This document shows, piece by piece, positions 24,603-39,400 of a DNA stretch of 64,000 nucleotides. The position numbers and the translations under genes are program-made. This DNA is from Isoperla grammatica (lineage: Eukaryota; Arthropoda; Insecta; Plecoptera; Perlodidae), in contig CAMDTW010000642.1 of assembly GCA_945910005.1 (NCBI GenBank), positions 1,798,001 to 1,862,000 on the forward strand, read 5' to 3'. Every line of letters starts with the position of its first letter. Position 1 is the stretch's first letter. The notes below the pieces were generated by a model. The model saw nothing but the letters and a program-made list of their open reading frames with translations, was not told the origin of the DNA and did not search any database.

Positions 24603-24673
24603 GGAAACATGCGTTGTCCTGATACTTTGCATGTAGTGGCTTCCATGTCACTGACTTTCACCTTCACAAGCGA
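24603..24673 (+). repeat. Truncated monomer, 71 bp
   Basis: 'ctgactt' joins directly to 'tcaccttcac', removing about 23 bp that include 'tagcgcaggg' and 'tcaagtacag'. It lies only two monomers from the 74-bp truncated unit. A duplicate is at 36682-36752. Together the two deletions account for 43 of the 47 bp by which 12079 falls short of 129 full monomers. Confidence 0.9.
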
Positions 24674-26116
24674 GGAAACATGCGTTGTTCTCATATGTTG
24701 CATGAAGTGGCTTTCATGTCACTGACTTAGCGCAGGGTTTATCAAGTACAGTCACCGTCACAAGTTAGGAAACATGCGTTGTTCTCATATGTTGCATGAA
24801 GTGGCTTTCATGTCACTGACTTAGCGCAGGGTTTATCAAGTACAGTCACAGTCACAAGCAAGGAAACATGCGTTGTCCTGATATGTTGCATGTAGTGGCT
24901 TCTATGTCACTGACTAAGCGCAGGGTTTATCAAGTACAGTCACCGTCACAAGCAAGGAAACATGCGTTGTCCTGATATGTTGCATTTAGTGGCTTCTATG
25001 TCACTGACTTAGCGCAGGGTTTATCAAGTACAGTCACCGTCACAATAGAGGAAACATGCGTTGTCCTCATACGTTGCAAGTAGTGGCTTCTATGTCACTG
25101 ACTTAGCGCAAGGTTTATCAAGTACAGTCACCGTCACAAGCAAGGAAACATGCGTTGTCCTGATATGATGCATGTAGTGGCTTCTATGTCACTGACTTAG
25201 CGCAGGGTTTATCAAGTACAGTCACCGTCACAATAGAGGACACATGCGTTGTCCTCATACGTTGCATGTAGTGGCTTCTATGTCACTGAATTAGCGCAAG
25301 GTTTATCAAGTACAGTCACCGTCACAAGCAAGGAAACATGCGTTGTCCTGATATGTTGCATGGTGTGGCTTCTATGTCACTGACTAAGCGCAGGGTATCA
25401 AGTACAGTCACCGTCACAATAGAAAAAAACATGCGTTGTCCTCATACGTTGCATGAAGTGGCTTCTATGTCACTGACTCAGCTCAGGGTTTATCAAGTAC
25501 AGTCACCGTCACAAGCGAGGAAACATGCGTTGTTCTGATATGTTGCATGTAGTGGCTTTCATGTCACTGACTTAGCTCAGGGTTTATCAAGTACAGTCAC
25601 CGTCACAAGCGTGGAAACATGCGTTGTCCTCATATGTTGCATGTAGTAGCTTTTATGTCAATGACTTAGCGCAGGGTTTATCAAGTACAGTCACCGTCAC
25701 AAGCAAGGAAACATGCGTTGTCCTGATACGTTGCATGTAGTGGCTTCTATGTCACTGACTTAGCGCAGGGTTTATCGAGTACAGTCACCGTTACAAGCAA
25801 GGAAACATGCGTTGTCCTGATACGTTGCATGTAGTGGCTTCTATGTCACTGACTTAGCGCAGGGTTTATCGAGTACAGTCACCGTCACAAGCGAGGAAAC
25901 ATGCGTTGTCCTGATATGTTGCATGTAGTGGCTTTCATGTCACTGACATAGCGCAGGGTTTATCAAGTACAGTTACCGTCACAATAGAGGAAACATGCGT
26001 CGTCCTGATATATTGCATGAAGTGGCTTTTATGTCACAGACTTAGCGCAGGGTTTATCAAGTACAGTCACCGTCACAAGCAAGGAAACATGCGTTGTCCT
26101 GATATGTTGCATGTAG

Positions 26117-29100
26117 TGGCATCTATGTCACTGACTTAGCGCAGGGTTTATCAAGTACAGTCACCGTCACAAGCGAGGAAAAAGGCGTTGTCCTGATATG
26201 TTGCATTTAGTGGCTTATATGTCACTGACTTAGCGCAGGGTTTATCAAGTACAGTCAACGTCACAAGCGAGAAAACATGCGTTGTCCTGATACGTTGCAT
26301 GTAGTGGCTTTCATGTCACTGACTTAGCGCAGGGTTTATCAAGTAAAGTCACCGTCACAAGCGACGAAACATGCGTTGTCCTCATATGTTGCATGTAGTG
26401 ACTTTCATGTCACTGACTTAGCGCAGGGTTTATCAAGTTCAGTCACCGTCACAACCAAGGAAACATGCGTTGTCCTGATACGTTGCATGTAGTGGCTTCT
26501 ATGTCACTGACTTAGCGCAGGGTTTATCAAGTACAGTCACCGTCACAAGCGAGGAAACATGCGTTGTCCTCATACGTTGCATGTAGTTGCCTTCATGTCA
26601 CTGACTTAGCGCAGGGTTTATCAAGTACAGTCACCGTCACAAGCAAGGAAACATGCGTTGTCCTCATATGTTGCATGTAGTGGCTTCTATGTCACTGACT
26701 TAGCGCAAGGTTTATCAAGTACAGTCACCGTCACAAGCAAGGAAACATGCGTTGTTTTGATATGTTGCATGTAGTGGCTTCTATGTCACTGACTTAGCGC
26801 AGGGTTTATCAAGTACAGTCACCGTCACAAGCAAGGAAACATGAGTTGTCCTGATATGTTGCATGTAGTGGCTTCTATGTCACTGACTTAGCGCAAGGTT
26901 TATCAAGTACAGTCACCGTCACAATCGAGGAAACCTGCGTTGTCCTGATACGTTGCATATAGTGGCTTTATGTCACTGACTTAGCGCAAGGTTTATCAAG
27001 TACAGTCACCGTCACAAGCAAGGAAACATGCGTTGTCCTGATATGTTGCATGTAGTGGCTTCTACACACTGACTTAGCGCAGGGTTTATCAAGTACAGTT
27101 ACCGTCAAAAGCAAGGAAACATGCGTTGTCCTCATACGTTGCATGTAGTGGCTTCTATGTCACTGACTTAGCGCAAGGTTTATCAAGTACAGTCACCGTC
27201 ACAAGCAAGGAAACATGCGTTGTCCTCATACGTTGCATGTAGTGGCTTTCATGTCACTGACTTAGCGCAGGGTTTATCAAGTACAGTCACCGTCACAAGC
27301 AAGGAAACATGCGTTGTCCTGATATGTTGCATGTAGTGGCTTTCATGTCACTGACATAGCGCAGGGTTTATCAAGTAAAGTCACCGTCACAATAGAGGAA
27401 ACATGCGTTGTCCTCATATGTTGCATGAAGTGGCTTCTATTCACTGACTTAGCGCAGGGTTTATCAAGTACAGTCACCTGCACAAGCGAGGAAACATGCG
27501 TTGTCCTCATACGTTTCATGTAGTGGCTTCTATGTCACTGACTTAGCGCAGGGTTTATCAAGTACAGTCACCTTCACAAGTGAGAAAACATGAGTTGTCC
27601 TCATATTTTGCATGAAGTGGCTTTCATGTTACTGACTTAGCGCAGGGTTTATCAAGTACAGTCACCTTCACAAGCGAGGAAACATGCGTTGTTCTCATAT
27701 GTTGCATGAAGTGGCTTTCATGTCACTGACTTAGCGCAGGGTTTATCAAGTACAGTCACCGTCACAAGCGAGGAAACATGCGTTGTCCTCATACGTTGCA
27801 TGTAGTGGCTTCTATGTCACTGACTTAGCGCAGGGTTTATCAAGTACAGTCACCTTCACAAGCGAGGAAACATGCGTTGTTCTCATATGTTGCATGAAGT
27901 GGCTTTCTTGTCACTGACTAAGCGCAGGGTTTATCAAGTACAGTCACCGTCACAAGCGAGGAAACATGCGTTGTTCTCATATGTTGCATGAAGTGGCTTT
28001 CATGTCACTGACTTAGCGTAGGGTTTATCAAGTACAGTCACCGTCACAAGCAAGGAAACATGCGTTGTCCTGATATGTTGCATGTAGTAGCTTCTATGTC
28101 ACTGACTAAGTGCAGGGTTTATCAAGTACAGTCACTGTCACAAGCAAGGAAACATGCGTTGTCCTGATATGTTGCATGTAGTGGCTTCTATGTCACTGAC
28201 TTAGCGCAGGGTTTATCAAGTACAGTCACCGTCACAAGCAAGGAAACATGCGTTGTCCTCATACGTTGCATGTAGTGGCTTCTATGTCACTGACTTAGCG
28301 CAGGGTTTATCAAGTACAGTCACCGTCACAAGCAAGGAAACATGCGTTGTCCTCATACGTTGCATGTAGTGGCTTCTATGTCACTGACATAACGCAGGGT
28401 TTATCAAGTACAGTCACCGTCACAAGCAAGGAAACATGCGTTGTCCTGATATGTTGCATGTAGTGGCTTCTATGTCACAGACTTAGCGCAGGGTTTATCA
28501 AGTACAGTCACCGTCACAAGCGAGGAAACATGCGTTGTCCTCATATGTTGCATGTAGTGGCTTCTATGTCACTGACTTAGCGCAGGGTTTATCAAGTACA
28601 GTCACCTTCACAAGCGAGGAAACATGCGTTGTTCTCATATGTTGCATGAAGGGGCTTTCATGTCACTGACTTAGCGCAGGGTTTATCAAGTACAGTCACC
28701 GTCACAAGCGAGGAAACATGCGTTGTTCTCATATGTTGCATGAAGTGGCTTTCATGTCACTGACTTAGCGCAGGGTTTATCAAGTACAGTCACCGTCACA
28801 AGCAAGGAAACATGCATTGTCCTGATATGTTGCATGAAGTGGCTTCTATGTCACTGACTTAGCGCAGGGTTTATCAAGTACAGTCACCGTCACAAGCGAG
28901 GAAACATGCGTTGTCCTCATATGTTGCATGTAGTGGCTTCTATGTCACTGACTTAGCGCAGGATTTATCAAGTACAGTCACCGTCACAAGCGAGGAAACA
29001 TGCGTTGTCCTCATATGTCGCATGCAGTGGCTTCTATGTCACTGACTTAGCGCAGGGTTTATCATGTACAGTCACCGTCATTTGCAAGGAAACATGCGTT

Positions 29101-29185
29101 GTCCTGATATGTTGCATGTAGTGGCTTCTATGTCACTGACTTAGCGCAGGGTTTATCAAGTACAGTCACCGTCACAAGCAAGGAA
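26117..29185 (+). repeat. Right copy of the dispersed ~3.1-kb segment
   Basis: This is the partner of 4735-7897, nested inside 12,079-bp copy A. Monomer order and rare variants ('aggcgttg', 'cagtcaacg', 'tacacactg', 'cacctgcac', 'gtttcatg', CATTTGC) are conserved at offset 21382, then 21288 bp. It ends near 29185, where 'aaacctgcg' replaces 'aaacatgagttg'. Duplicates at 38196-41264 and, in part, 50377-52704 follow from the larger tandem duplications. It links the older left domain to the younger right domain. Confidence 0.75.
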
Positions 29186-30426
29186 ACCTGCGTTGTCCTG
29201 ATACGTTGCATGTAGTGGCTTCTATGTCACTGACTTAGCGCAGGGTTTATCAAGTAAAGTAACCGTCACAAGCAAGGAAACATGCGTTGTCCTGATATGT
29301 TGCATGTAGTGGCTTCTATGTCACTGACTTAGCGCAGGGTTTATCAAGTACAGTCACCGTCACAATAAGGAAAACATGCGTTGTCCTGATATGTTGCATG
29401 AAGTGGCTTCTATGTCACTGACTTAGCGCAGGGTTTATCAAGTACAGTCACTGTCACAAGCGAGGACACATGCGTTGTCCTGATACGTTGCATGTAGTGG
29501 CTTCTATGTCACTGACTTACCGCAGGGTTTATCAAGTACAGTCACCGACACAAGCAAGGAAACATGCGTTGTCCTCATACGTTGCATGAAGTGGCTTCTA
29601 TGTCACTGACTTAGCGCAGGGTTTATCAAGTACAGTCACCGTCACAATAGAGGAAACATGCGTTGTCCTGATATGTTGCATGTAGTGCCTTCTATGTCAC
29701 TGACTTAGCGCAGGGTTTATCAAGTACAGTCACCGTCACAAGCAAGGAAACATGCGTTGTCCTGATATGTTGCATGTAGTGGCTTCTATGTCACTGACTA
29801 AGCGCAGGGTTTATCAAGTACAGTCACCGTCACAAGCAACGAAACTTGCGTTGTCCTGATATGTTGCATGAAGTGGCTTTCATGTCACTGACTTAGCGCA
29901 GGGTTTATCAAGTACAGTCACCGTCACAAGCAAGGAAACATGCGTTGTCCTCATACGTTGAATGTAGTGGCTTCTATGTCACTTACCTAGCGCAGGGTTT
30001 ATCAAGTACAGTCACCGTCACAAGCAAGGAAACATGCGTTGTCCTCATACGTTGCATGTAGTGGCTTCTATGTCACTGACTTAGCGCAGGGTTTATCAAG
30101 TACAGTCACCGTCACAAGCAAGGAAACATGCGTTGTCCTCATACGTTGCATGTAGTGGCTTCTTTGTCACTGACTTAGCGCAGGGTTTATCAAGTACAGT
30201 CACCGTCACAAGCGAGGAAACATGCGTTTTCCTGATATGTTGCATGTAGTGGCTTTCATGTCACTGACATAGCGCAGGGTTTATCAAGTACAGTCACCGT
30301 CACAAGCAAGGAAACATGCGTTGTCCTGATATGTTGCATGTAGTGGCTTTCATGTCACTGACAAAGCGCAGGGTTTATCAAGTACAGTCACCGTCACAAG
30401 CAAGGAAACATGCGTTGTCCTCATAC

Positions 30427-33400
30427 GTTGCATGTAGTGGCTTCTATGTCACTGACTAAGCGCTGGGTTTATCAAGTACAGTCACCGTCACAAAAGAGGA
30501 AACATGCGTTGTCCTGATATGTTGCATGTAGTGGCTTCTAAATCACTGACTAAGCGCAGGGTTTATCAAGTACAGTCACCGTCACAAGCAAGGAAACATG
30601 CGTTGTCCTGATATGTTGCATGTAGTGGCTTCTATGTCACTGACTTAGCGCAGGGTTAATCAAGTACAGTCACCGTCACAAGCAAGGAAACATGCGTTGT
30701 CCTCATACGTTGCATGTAGTGGCTTCTATGTCACTGACTTAGCGCAGGGTTTATCAAGTACAGTCACCGTCACAAGCAAGGAAACATGCGTTGTCCTCAT
30801 GTGTTGCATGAAGTGGCTTCTATGTCACTGACTTAGCGCAGGGTTTATTGAGTACAGTCACCGTCACAAGCAAGGAAACATGCGTTGTCCTGATATGTTG
30901 CATGAAGTGGCTTCTATGTCACTGACTTAGCGCAGGGTTTATCAAGTACAGTCACCGTCACAAGCAAGGAAACATGTGTTGTCCTGATATGTTGCATGTA
31001 GTGGCTTCTATGTCACTGACTTAGCGCAGGGTTTATCAAGTACAGTCACCGTCACAATAGAGGAAACATGCGTTGTCCTGATACGTTGCATGTAGTGGCT
31101 TCTATGTCACTGACTTAGCGCAGAGTTTATCAAGTACAGTCACCGTCACAAGCAAGTAAACATGCGTTGTCCTGATACGTTGCATGTAGTGGCTTTCATG
31201 TCACTGACTTAGCGCAGGGTTTATCAAGTACAGTCACCGTCACAAGCAAGGAAACATGCGTTGTCCTGATACGTTGCATGAAGTGGCTTCTATGTCACTG
31301 ACTTAGCGCAGGGTTTATCAAGTACAGTCACCGTCACAATAGAGAAAACATGCGTTGTCCTGATACGTTGAATGTAGAGGCTTCTATATCACTGACTTAG
31401 CGCAGGGTTTATCAAGTACAGTCACCGTCACAAGCAAGGAAACATGAGTTGTCCTGATATGTTGCATGTAGTGGCTTCTATGTAACTGACTTAGCGCAGA
31501 GTTTATCAAGTACAGTCACCGTTACAAGCAAGGAAACATGAGTTGTCCTGATATGTTGCATGTAGTGGCTTCTATGTAACTGACTTAGCGCAGAGTTTAT
31601 CAAGTACAGTCACCGTTACAAGCAAGTAAACATGCGTTGTCCTGATATGTTGCATGTAGTGGCTTTCATGTCACTGACTTAGCGCAGGTTTTATCAAGTA
31701 CAGTCACCGTCACAAGCAAGAAAACATGCGTTGTTCTGATACGTTGCATGTAGGGGCTTCTATGTTACTGACTTAGCGCAGGGTTTATCAAGTACAGTCA
31801 CTGTCACAAGCAAGGAAACATGCGTTGTCCTCAACCGTTGCATGTAGTGGCTTCTATGTCACTGACTTAGCGCAGGGTTTATCAAATACAGTCACAGTCA
31901 CAAGCGAGGAAACATGCGTTGTCCTGATACGTTGCATGTAGTGGCTTCTATGTCACTGACTTAGCGCAGGGTTTATCAAGTACAGTCACCGTCACAAGCG
32001 AGGAAACATGCGTTGTCCTGATATGTTGCATTTAGTGGCTCATATGTCACTGACTTAGCGCAGGGTTTATCAAGTACAGTCAACGTCACAAGCGAGAAAA
32101 CATGCGTTGTCCTGATACGTTGCATGTAGTGGCTTTCATGTCACTGACTTAGCGCAGGGTTTATCAAGTACAGTCACCGTCACAAGCGACGAAACATGCG
32201 TTGTCCTCATATGGTGCATGTAGTGACTTTCATGTCACTGACTTAGCGCAGGGTTTATCAAGTTCAGTCACCGTCACAACCAAGGAAACATGCGTTGTCC
32301 TGATACGTTGCATGTAGTGGCTTCTATGTCACTGACTTAGCGCAGGGTTTATCAAGTACAGTCACCGTCACAAGCGAGGAAACATGCGTTGTCCTCATAC
32401 GTTGCATGTAGTTGCCTTCATTTCACTGACTTAGCGCAGGGTTTATCAAGTACAGTCACCGTCACAAGCAAGAAAACATGCGTTGTCCTCATATGTTGCA
32501 TGTAGTGGCTTCTATGTCACTGACTTAGCGCAGGGTTTATCAAGTACAGTCACCGTCACAAGCAAGGAAACATGCGTTGTTTTGATATGTTGCATGTAGT
32601 GGCTTCTATGTCACTGACTTAGCGCAGGGTTTATCAAGTACTGTCACCGTCACAAGCAAGGAAACATGAGTTGTCCTGATATGTTGCATGTAGTGGCTTC
32701 CATGTCACTGACTTAGCGCAAGGTTTATCAAGTACAGTCACCGTCACAATCGAGGAAACCTGCGTTGTCCTGATACGTTGCATATAGTGGCTTTCATGTC
32801 ACTGACTTAGCGCAAGGTTTATCAAGTACAGTCACCGTCACAAGCAGGGAAACATGCGTTGTCCTGATATGTTGCATGAAGTGGCTTCTAAGTCACTGAC
32901 TAAGCGCAGGGTTTATCAAGTACAGTCACCGTCAAAAGCAAGGAAACATGCGTTGTCCTCATACGTTGCATACAGTGGCTTCTATGTCACTGACTTAGCG
33001 CAAGGTTTATCAAGTACAGTCACCGTCACAAGCAAGAAAACATGCGTTGTCCTGATATGTTGCATGTAGTGGCTTCTATGTCACTGACTTAGCGCAGGGT
33101 TTATCAAGTACAGTCACCGTCACAAGCAAGGAAACATGCGTTGTCCTGATATGTTGCATGTAGTGGCTTCTATGTCACTGACTTAGCGCAGGGTTTATTA
33201 AGTACAGTCATCGTCACAAGCAAGGAAACATGCGTTGTCCTGATATGTTGCATGTAGTGCCTTCTATGTCACTGACTTAGCGCAGGGTTTATCAAGTACA
33301 GTCACCGTCACAAGCAAGGAAACATGCGTTGTCCTGATATGTTGCATGTAGTGGCTTCTATGTCACTGACTAAGCGCAGGGTTTATCAAGTACAGTCACC

Positions 33401-36400
33401 GTCACAAGCAACGAAACATGCGTTGTCCTGATATGTTGCATGAAGTGGCTTTCATGTCACTGACTTAGCGCAGGGTTTATCAATGACAGTCACCGTCACA
33501 AGCAAGGAAACACGCGTTGTCCTCATACGTTGCATGTAGTGGCTTCTATGTCACTTACCTAGCGCAGGGTTTATCAAGTACAGTCACCGTCACAAGCAAA
33601 AAAACATGCGTTGTCCTCATACGTTGCATGTAGTGGCTTCAATGTCACTGACTTAGCGCAGGGTTTATCAAGTACAGTCACCGTCACAAGCAAGGAAACA
33701 TGCGTTGTCCTCATACGTCGCATGTAGTGGCTTCTTTGTCACTGACTCAGCGCAGGGTTTATCAAGTACAGTCACCGTCACAAGCAAAGAAACATGCGTT
33801 GTCCTGATACGTTGCATGTAGTGGCTTTTATGTCACTAACTTAGCGCAGGGTTTATCAAGTACAGTCACCGTCACAAGCAAGAAAACATGCGTTGTCCTC
33901 ATACGTTGCATGTAGTGGCTTTCATGTCACTGACTTAGCGCAGGGTTTATCAAGTACAGTGACCGTCACAAGCAAGGTAACATGCGTTGTCCTGATATGT
34001 TGCATGTAGTGGCTTCTATGTCACTGACTTAGCGCAGGGTTTATCAAGTACAGTCACCGTCACAAGCGAGGAAACATGCGTTGTCCTGATATGTTGCATG
34101 TAGGGGCTTTTTATGTCACTGACATAGCGCAGGGTTTATCAAGTACAGTCACCGTCACAAGCAAGGAAACATGCGTTGTCCTGATATGTTGCATGTAGTG
34201 GCTTTCATGTCACTGACAAAGCGCAGGATTTATCAAGTACAGTCACCGTCACAAGCAAGGAAACATACCTTGTCCTCATACGTTGCATGTAGTGGCTCTC
34301 ATGTCACTGACTTAGCGCAGGGTTTATCAAGTACAGTGACCGTCACAAGCGTGGAAACATGCGTTGTCCTTACATGTTGCATGTAGTAGCTTTTATGTCA
34401 ATGACTTAGCGCAGGGTTTATCAAGTACAGTCACCGTCACAAGCGAGGAAACATGCGTTGTCCTGATACGTTGCATGTAGTGGCTTCTGTGTCACTGACT
34501 TAGCGCAAGGTTTATCAAGTACAGTCACCGTCACAAGCAAGGAAACATGCGTTGTCCTCATACGTCGCATGTAGTGGCTTTCATGTCACTGACTTAGCGC
34601 AGGGTTTTCAAGTACAGTCACCGTCACAAGCAAGGAAACATGCGTTGTCCTGATATGTTGCATGTAGTGGCTTCTATGTCACTGACTTAGCGCAGGGTTT
34701 ATCAAGAACAGTTACCGTCACAAACGAGGAAACATGCGTTGTCCTGATATGTTGCATGTAGTGGCTTTCATGTCACTGACAAAGCGCAGGCTTTATCAAG
34801 TACAGTCACCGTCACAAGCGAGAAAACATGCGTTGTCCTGATATGTTGCATGTAGTGGCTTTCATGTCACTGACATAGCGCAGGGTTTATCAAGAACAGT
34901 CACCGTCAAAATAGAGGAAACATGCGTTGTCCTCATATGTTGCATGAAGTGGCTTCTATGTCACTGACTTAGCGCAGGGTTTATCAAGTACAGTCACCGT
35001 CACAAGCGAGAAAACATGCGTTGTCCTCATATGTTGCATGTAGTGGCTTCTATGTCACTGACTTAGCGCAGGGTTTATCAAGTACAGTCACCTTCACAAG
35101 CGAGGAAACATGCGTTGTTCTCATATGTTGCATGAAGTGGCTTTCATGTCACTGACTTAGCGCAGGGTTTATCAAGTACAGTCACCTTCACAAGCGAGGA
35201 AACATGCGTTGTTCTCATATGTTGCATGAAGTGGCTTTCATGTCACTGACTTAGCGCAGGGTTTATCAAGTACAGTCACAGTCACAAGCAAGGAAACATG
35301 CGTTGTCCTGATATGTTGCATGTAGTGGCTTCTATGTCACTGACTAAGCGCAGGGTTTATCAAGTACAGTCACCGTCACAAGCAAGGAAACATGCGTTGT
35401 CCTGATATTTTGCATGTAGTGGCTTCTATGTCACTTACTTAGCGCAGGGTTTATCAAGTACAGTCACCGTCACAATAGAGGAAGCATGCGTTGTCCTCAT
35501 ACGTTGCATGTAGTGGCTTCTATGTCACTGACTTAGCGCAAGGTTTATCAAGTACAGTCACCGTCACAAGCGAGGAAACATGCGTTGTCCTGATACGTTG
35601 CATGTGGTGGCTTCTATGTCACTGACTTAGCGCAGGGTTTATCAAGTACAGTCACCGTCACAAGCAAGGAAACATGCGTTGTCCTCATACGTTGCAAGAA
35701 GTGGCTTCTATGTCACTGACTTAGCGCAGGGTTTATCAAGTACAGTCACCGTCACAATAGAGGAAACATGAGTTGTCCTGATATGTTGCATGTAGTGGCT
35801 TCTATGTCACTGACTTAGCGCAGGGTTTATCAAGTACAGTCACCGTCACAAGCGAGAAAACATGCGTTCCCCTGATATGTTGCATGTAGTGGCTTCTATG
35901 TCACTGACTTAGCGCAGGGTTTATCAAGTACAGTCACCGTCACAAGCAAGGAAACATGCGTTGTCCTCATACGTTGCATGTAGTGGCTTTCATGTCACTG
36001 ACTTTGCGCAGGGTTTATCAAGTACAGTCACCGTCACAAGCAAGGAAACATGCGTTGTCCTCATACGTTGCATGAAGTGGCTTCTATGTCACTGACTTAC
36101 CGCAAGGTTTATCAAGTACAGTCACCGTCACAAGCAAGGAAACATGCGTTGTCCTGATACGTTGCATGTAGTGGCTTCTATGTCACTGACTTAGCGCAAG
36201 GTTTATCAAGTACAGTAACCGTCACCAGCAAGGAAACATGCGTTGTCCTGATATGTTGCATGTAGTGGCTTCTATGTCACTGACTTAGCGCAAGGTTTAT
36301 CAAGTACAGTCACCGTCACAAGCAAGAAATCATGCATTGTCCTCATACGTTGCATGTAGTGGCTTTAATGTCACTGACTTAGCGCAGGGTTTATCAAGTA

Positions 36401-39400
36401 CAGTCACCGTCACAAGCAAGGAAACATGCGTTGTCCTGATATGTTGCATGTAGTGGCTTCTATGTCACTGACTTAGCGCAGGGTTTATCAAGTACAGTCA
36501 CCGTCACAAGCGAGGAAACATGCGTTGTCTTGATATGTTGCAGGACATAGCGCAGGGTTTATCAAGTACAGTCACCGTCACAAGCGAAAAAACTTGCGTT
36601 GTCCTGATACGTTGCATGTAGTGGCTTTCATGTCACTGACATAGCGCAGGGTTTATCAAGTACAGTCACCGTCACAAGAGAGGAAACATGCGTTGTCCTG
36701 ATACTTTGCATGTAGTGGCTTCCATGTCACTGACTTTCACCTTCACAAGCGAGGAAACATGCGTTGTTCTCATATGTTGCATGAAGTGGCTTTCATGTCA
36801 CTGACTTAGCGCAGGGTTTATCAAGTACAGTCACCGTCACAAGTTAGGAAACATGCGTTGTTCTCATATGTTGCATGAAGTGGCTTTCATGTCACTGACT
36901 TAGCGCAGGGTTTATCAAGTACAGTCACAGTCACAAGCAAGGAAACATGCGTTGTCCTGATATGTTGCATGTAGTGGCTTCTATGTCACTGACTAAGCGC
37001 AGGGTTTATCAAGTACAGTCACCGTCACAAGCAAGGAAACATGCGTTGTCCTGATATGTTGCATTTAGTGGCTTCTATGTCACTGACTTAGCGCAGGGTT
37101 TATCAAGTACAGTCACCGTCACAATAGAGGAAACATGCGTTGTCCTCATACGTTGCAAGTAGTGGCTTCTATGTCACTGACTTAGCGCAAGGTTTATCAA
37201 GTACAGTCACCGTCACAAGCAAGGAAACATGCGTTGTCCTGATATGATGCATGTAGTGGCTTCTATGTCACTGACTTAGCGCAGGGTTTATCAAGTACAG
37301 TCACCGTCACAATAGAGGACACATGCGTTGTCCTCATACGTTGCATGTAGTGGCTTCTATGTCACTGAATTAGCGCAAGGTTTATCAAGTACAGTCACCG
37401 TCACAAGCAAGGAAACATGCGTTGTCCTGATATGTTGCATGGTGTGGCTTCTATGTCACTGACTAAGCGCAGGGTATCAAGTACAGTCACCGTCACAATA
37501 GAAAAAAACATGCGTTGTCCTCATACGTTGCATGAAGTGGCTTCTATGTCACTGACTCAGCTCAGGGTTTATCAAGTACAGTCACCGTCACAAGCGAGGA
37601 AACATGCGTTGTTCTGATATGTTGCATGTAGTGGCTTTCATGTCACTGACTTAGCTCAGGGTTTATCAAGTACAGTCACCGTCACAAGCGTGGAAACATG
37701 CGTTGTCCTCATATGTTGCATGTAGTAGCTTTTATGTCAATGACTTAGCGCAGGGTTTATCAAGTACAGTCACCGTCACAAGCAAGGAAACATGCGTTGT
37801 CCTGATACGTTGCATGTAGTGGCTTCTATGTCACTGACTTAGCGCAGGGTTTATCGAGTACAGTCACCGTTACAAGCAAGGAAACATGCGTTGTCCTGAT
37901 ACGTTGCATGTAGTGGCTTCTATGTCACTGACTTAGCGCAGGGTTTATCGAGTACAGTCACCGTCACAAGCGAGGAAACATGCGTTGTCCTGATATGTTG
38001 CATGTAGTGGCTTTCATGTCACTGACATAGCGCAGGGTTTATCAAGTACAGTTACCGTCACAATAGAGGAAACATGCGTCGTCCTGATATATTGCATGAA
38101 GTGGCTTTTATGTCACAGACTTAGCGCAGGGTTTATCAAGTACAGTCACCGTCACAAGCAAGGAAACATGCGTTGTCCTGATATGTTGCATGTAGTGGCA
38201 TCTATGTCACTGACTTAGCGCAGGGTTTATCAAGTACAGTCACCGTCACAAGCGAGGAAAAAGGCGTTGTCCTGATATGTTGCATTTAGTGGCTTATATG
38301 TCACTGACTTAGCGCAGGGTTTATCAAGTACAGTCAACGTCACAAGCGAGAAAACATGCGTTGTCCTGATACGTTGCATGTAGTGGCTTTCATGTCACTG
38401 ACTTAGCGCAGGGTTTATCAAGTAAAGTCACCGTCACAAGCGACGAAACATGCGTTGTCCTCATATGTTGCATGTAGTGACTTTCATGTCACTGACTTAG
38501 CGCAGGGTTTATCAAGTTCAGTCACCGTCACAACCAAGGAAACATGCGTTGTCCTGATACGTTGCATGTAGTGGCTTCTATGTCACTGACTTAGCGCAGG
38601 GTTTATCAAGTACAGTCACCGTCACAAGCGAGGAAACATGCGTTGTCCTCATACGTTGCATGTAGTTGCCTTCATGTCACTGAATTAGCGCAGGGTTTAT
38701 CAAGTACAGTCACCGTCACAAGCAAGGAAACATGCGTTGTCCTCATATGTTGCATGTAGTGGCTTCTATGTCACTGACTTAGCGCAAGGTTTATCAAGTA
38801 CAGTCACCGTCACAAGCAAGGAAACATGCGTTGTTTTGATATGTTGCATGTAGTGGCTTCTATGTCACTGACTTAGCGCAGGGTTTATCAAGTACAGTCA
38901 CCGTCACAAGCAAGGAAACATGAGTTGTCCTGATATGTTGCATGTAGTGGCTTCTATGTCACTGACTTAGCGCAAGGTTTATCAAGTACAGTCACCGTCA
39001 CAATCGAGGAAACCTGCGTTGTCCTGATACGTTGCATATAGTGGCTTTATGTCACTGACTTAGCGCAAGGTTTATCAAGTACAGTCACCGTCACAAGCAA
39101 GGAAACATGCGTTGTCCTGATATGTTGCATGTAGTGGCTTCTACACACTGACTTAGCGCAGGGTTTATCAAGTACAGTTACCGTCAAAAGCAAGGAAACA
39201 TGCGTTGTCCTCATACGTTGCATGTAGTGGCTTCTATGTCACTGACTTAGCGCAAGGTTTATCAAGTACAGTCACCGTCACAAGCAAGGAAACATGCGTT
39301 GTCCTCATACGTTGCATGTAGTGGCTTTCATGTCACTGACTTAGCGCAGGGTTTATCAAGTACAGTCACCGTCACAAGCAAGGAAACATGCGTTGTCCTG

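Larger units (their letters stand above)
18348..30426 (+). repeat. 12,079-bp higher-order unit, copy A (~129 monomers)
   Basis: This copy is repeated immediately downstream at 30427. The offset is exactly 12079 bp at markers spread through the unit: AAATCACTGA 18461 versus 30540, 'ggaagcatg' 23401 versus 35480, CATTTGC 29081 versus 41160, and TACACACTGA 27063 versus 39142. The match begins after mismatches at 18343 and 18347. Private bases in copy A include T at 21069, A at 22375 and A at 27585. 12079 is 129 x 94 minus 47, and two internally deleted monomers account for 43 of those bases. Within it, 26117-29185 copies the 4.7-7.9 kb segment. Confidence 0.92.
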
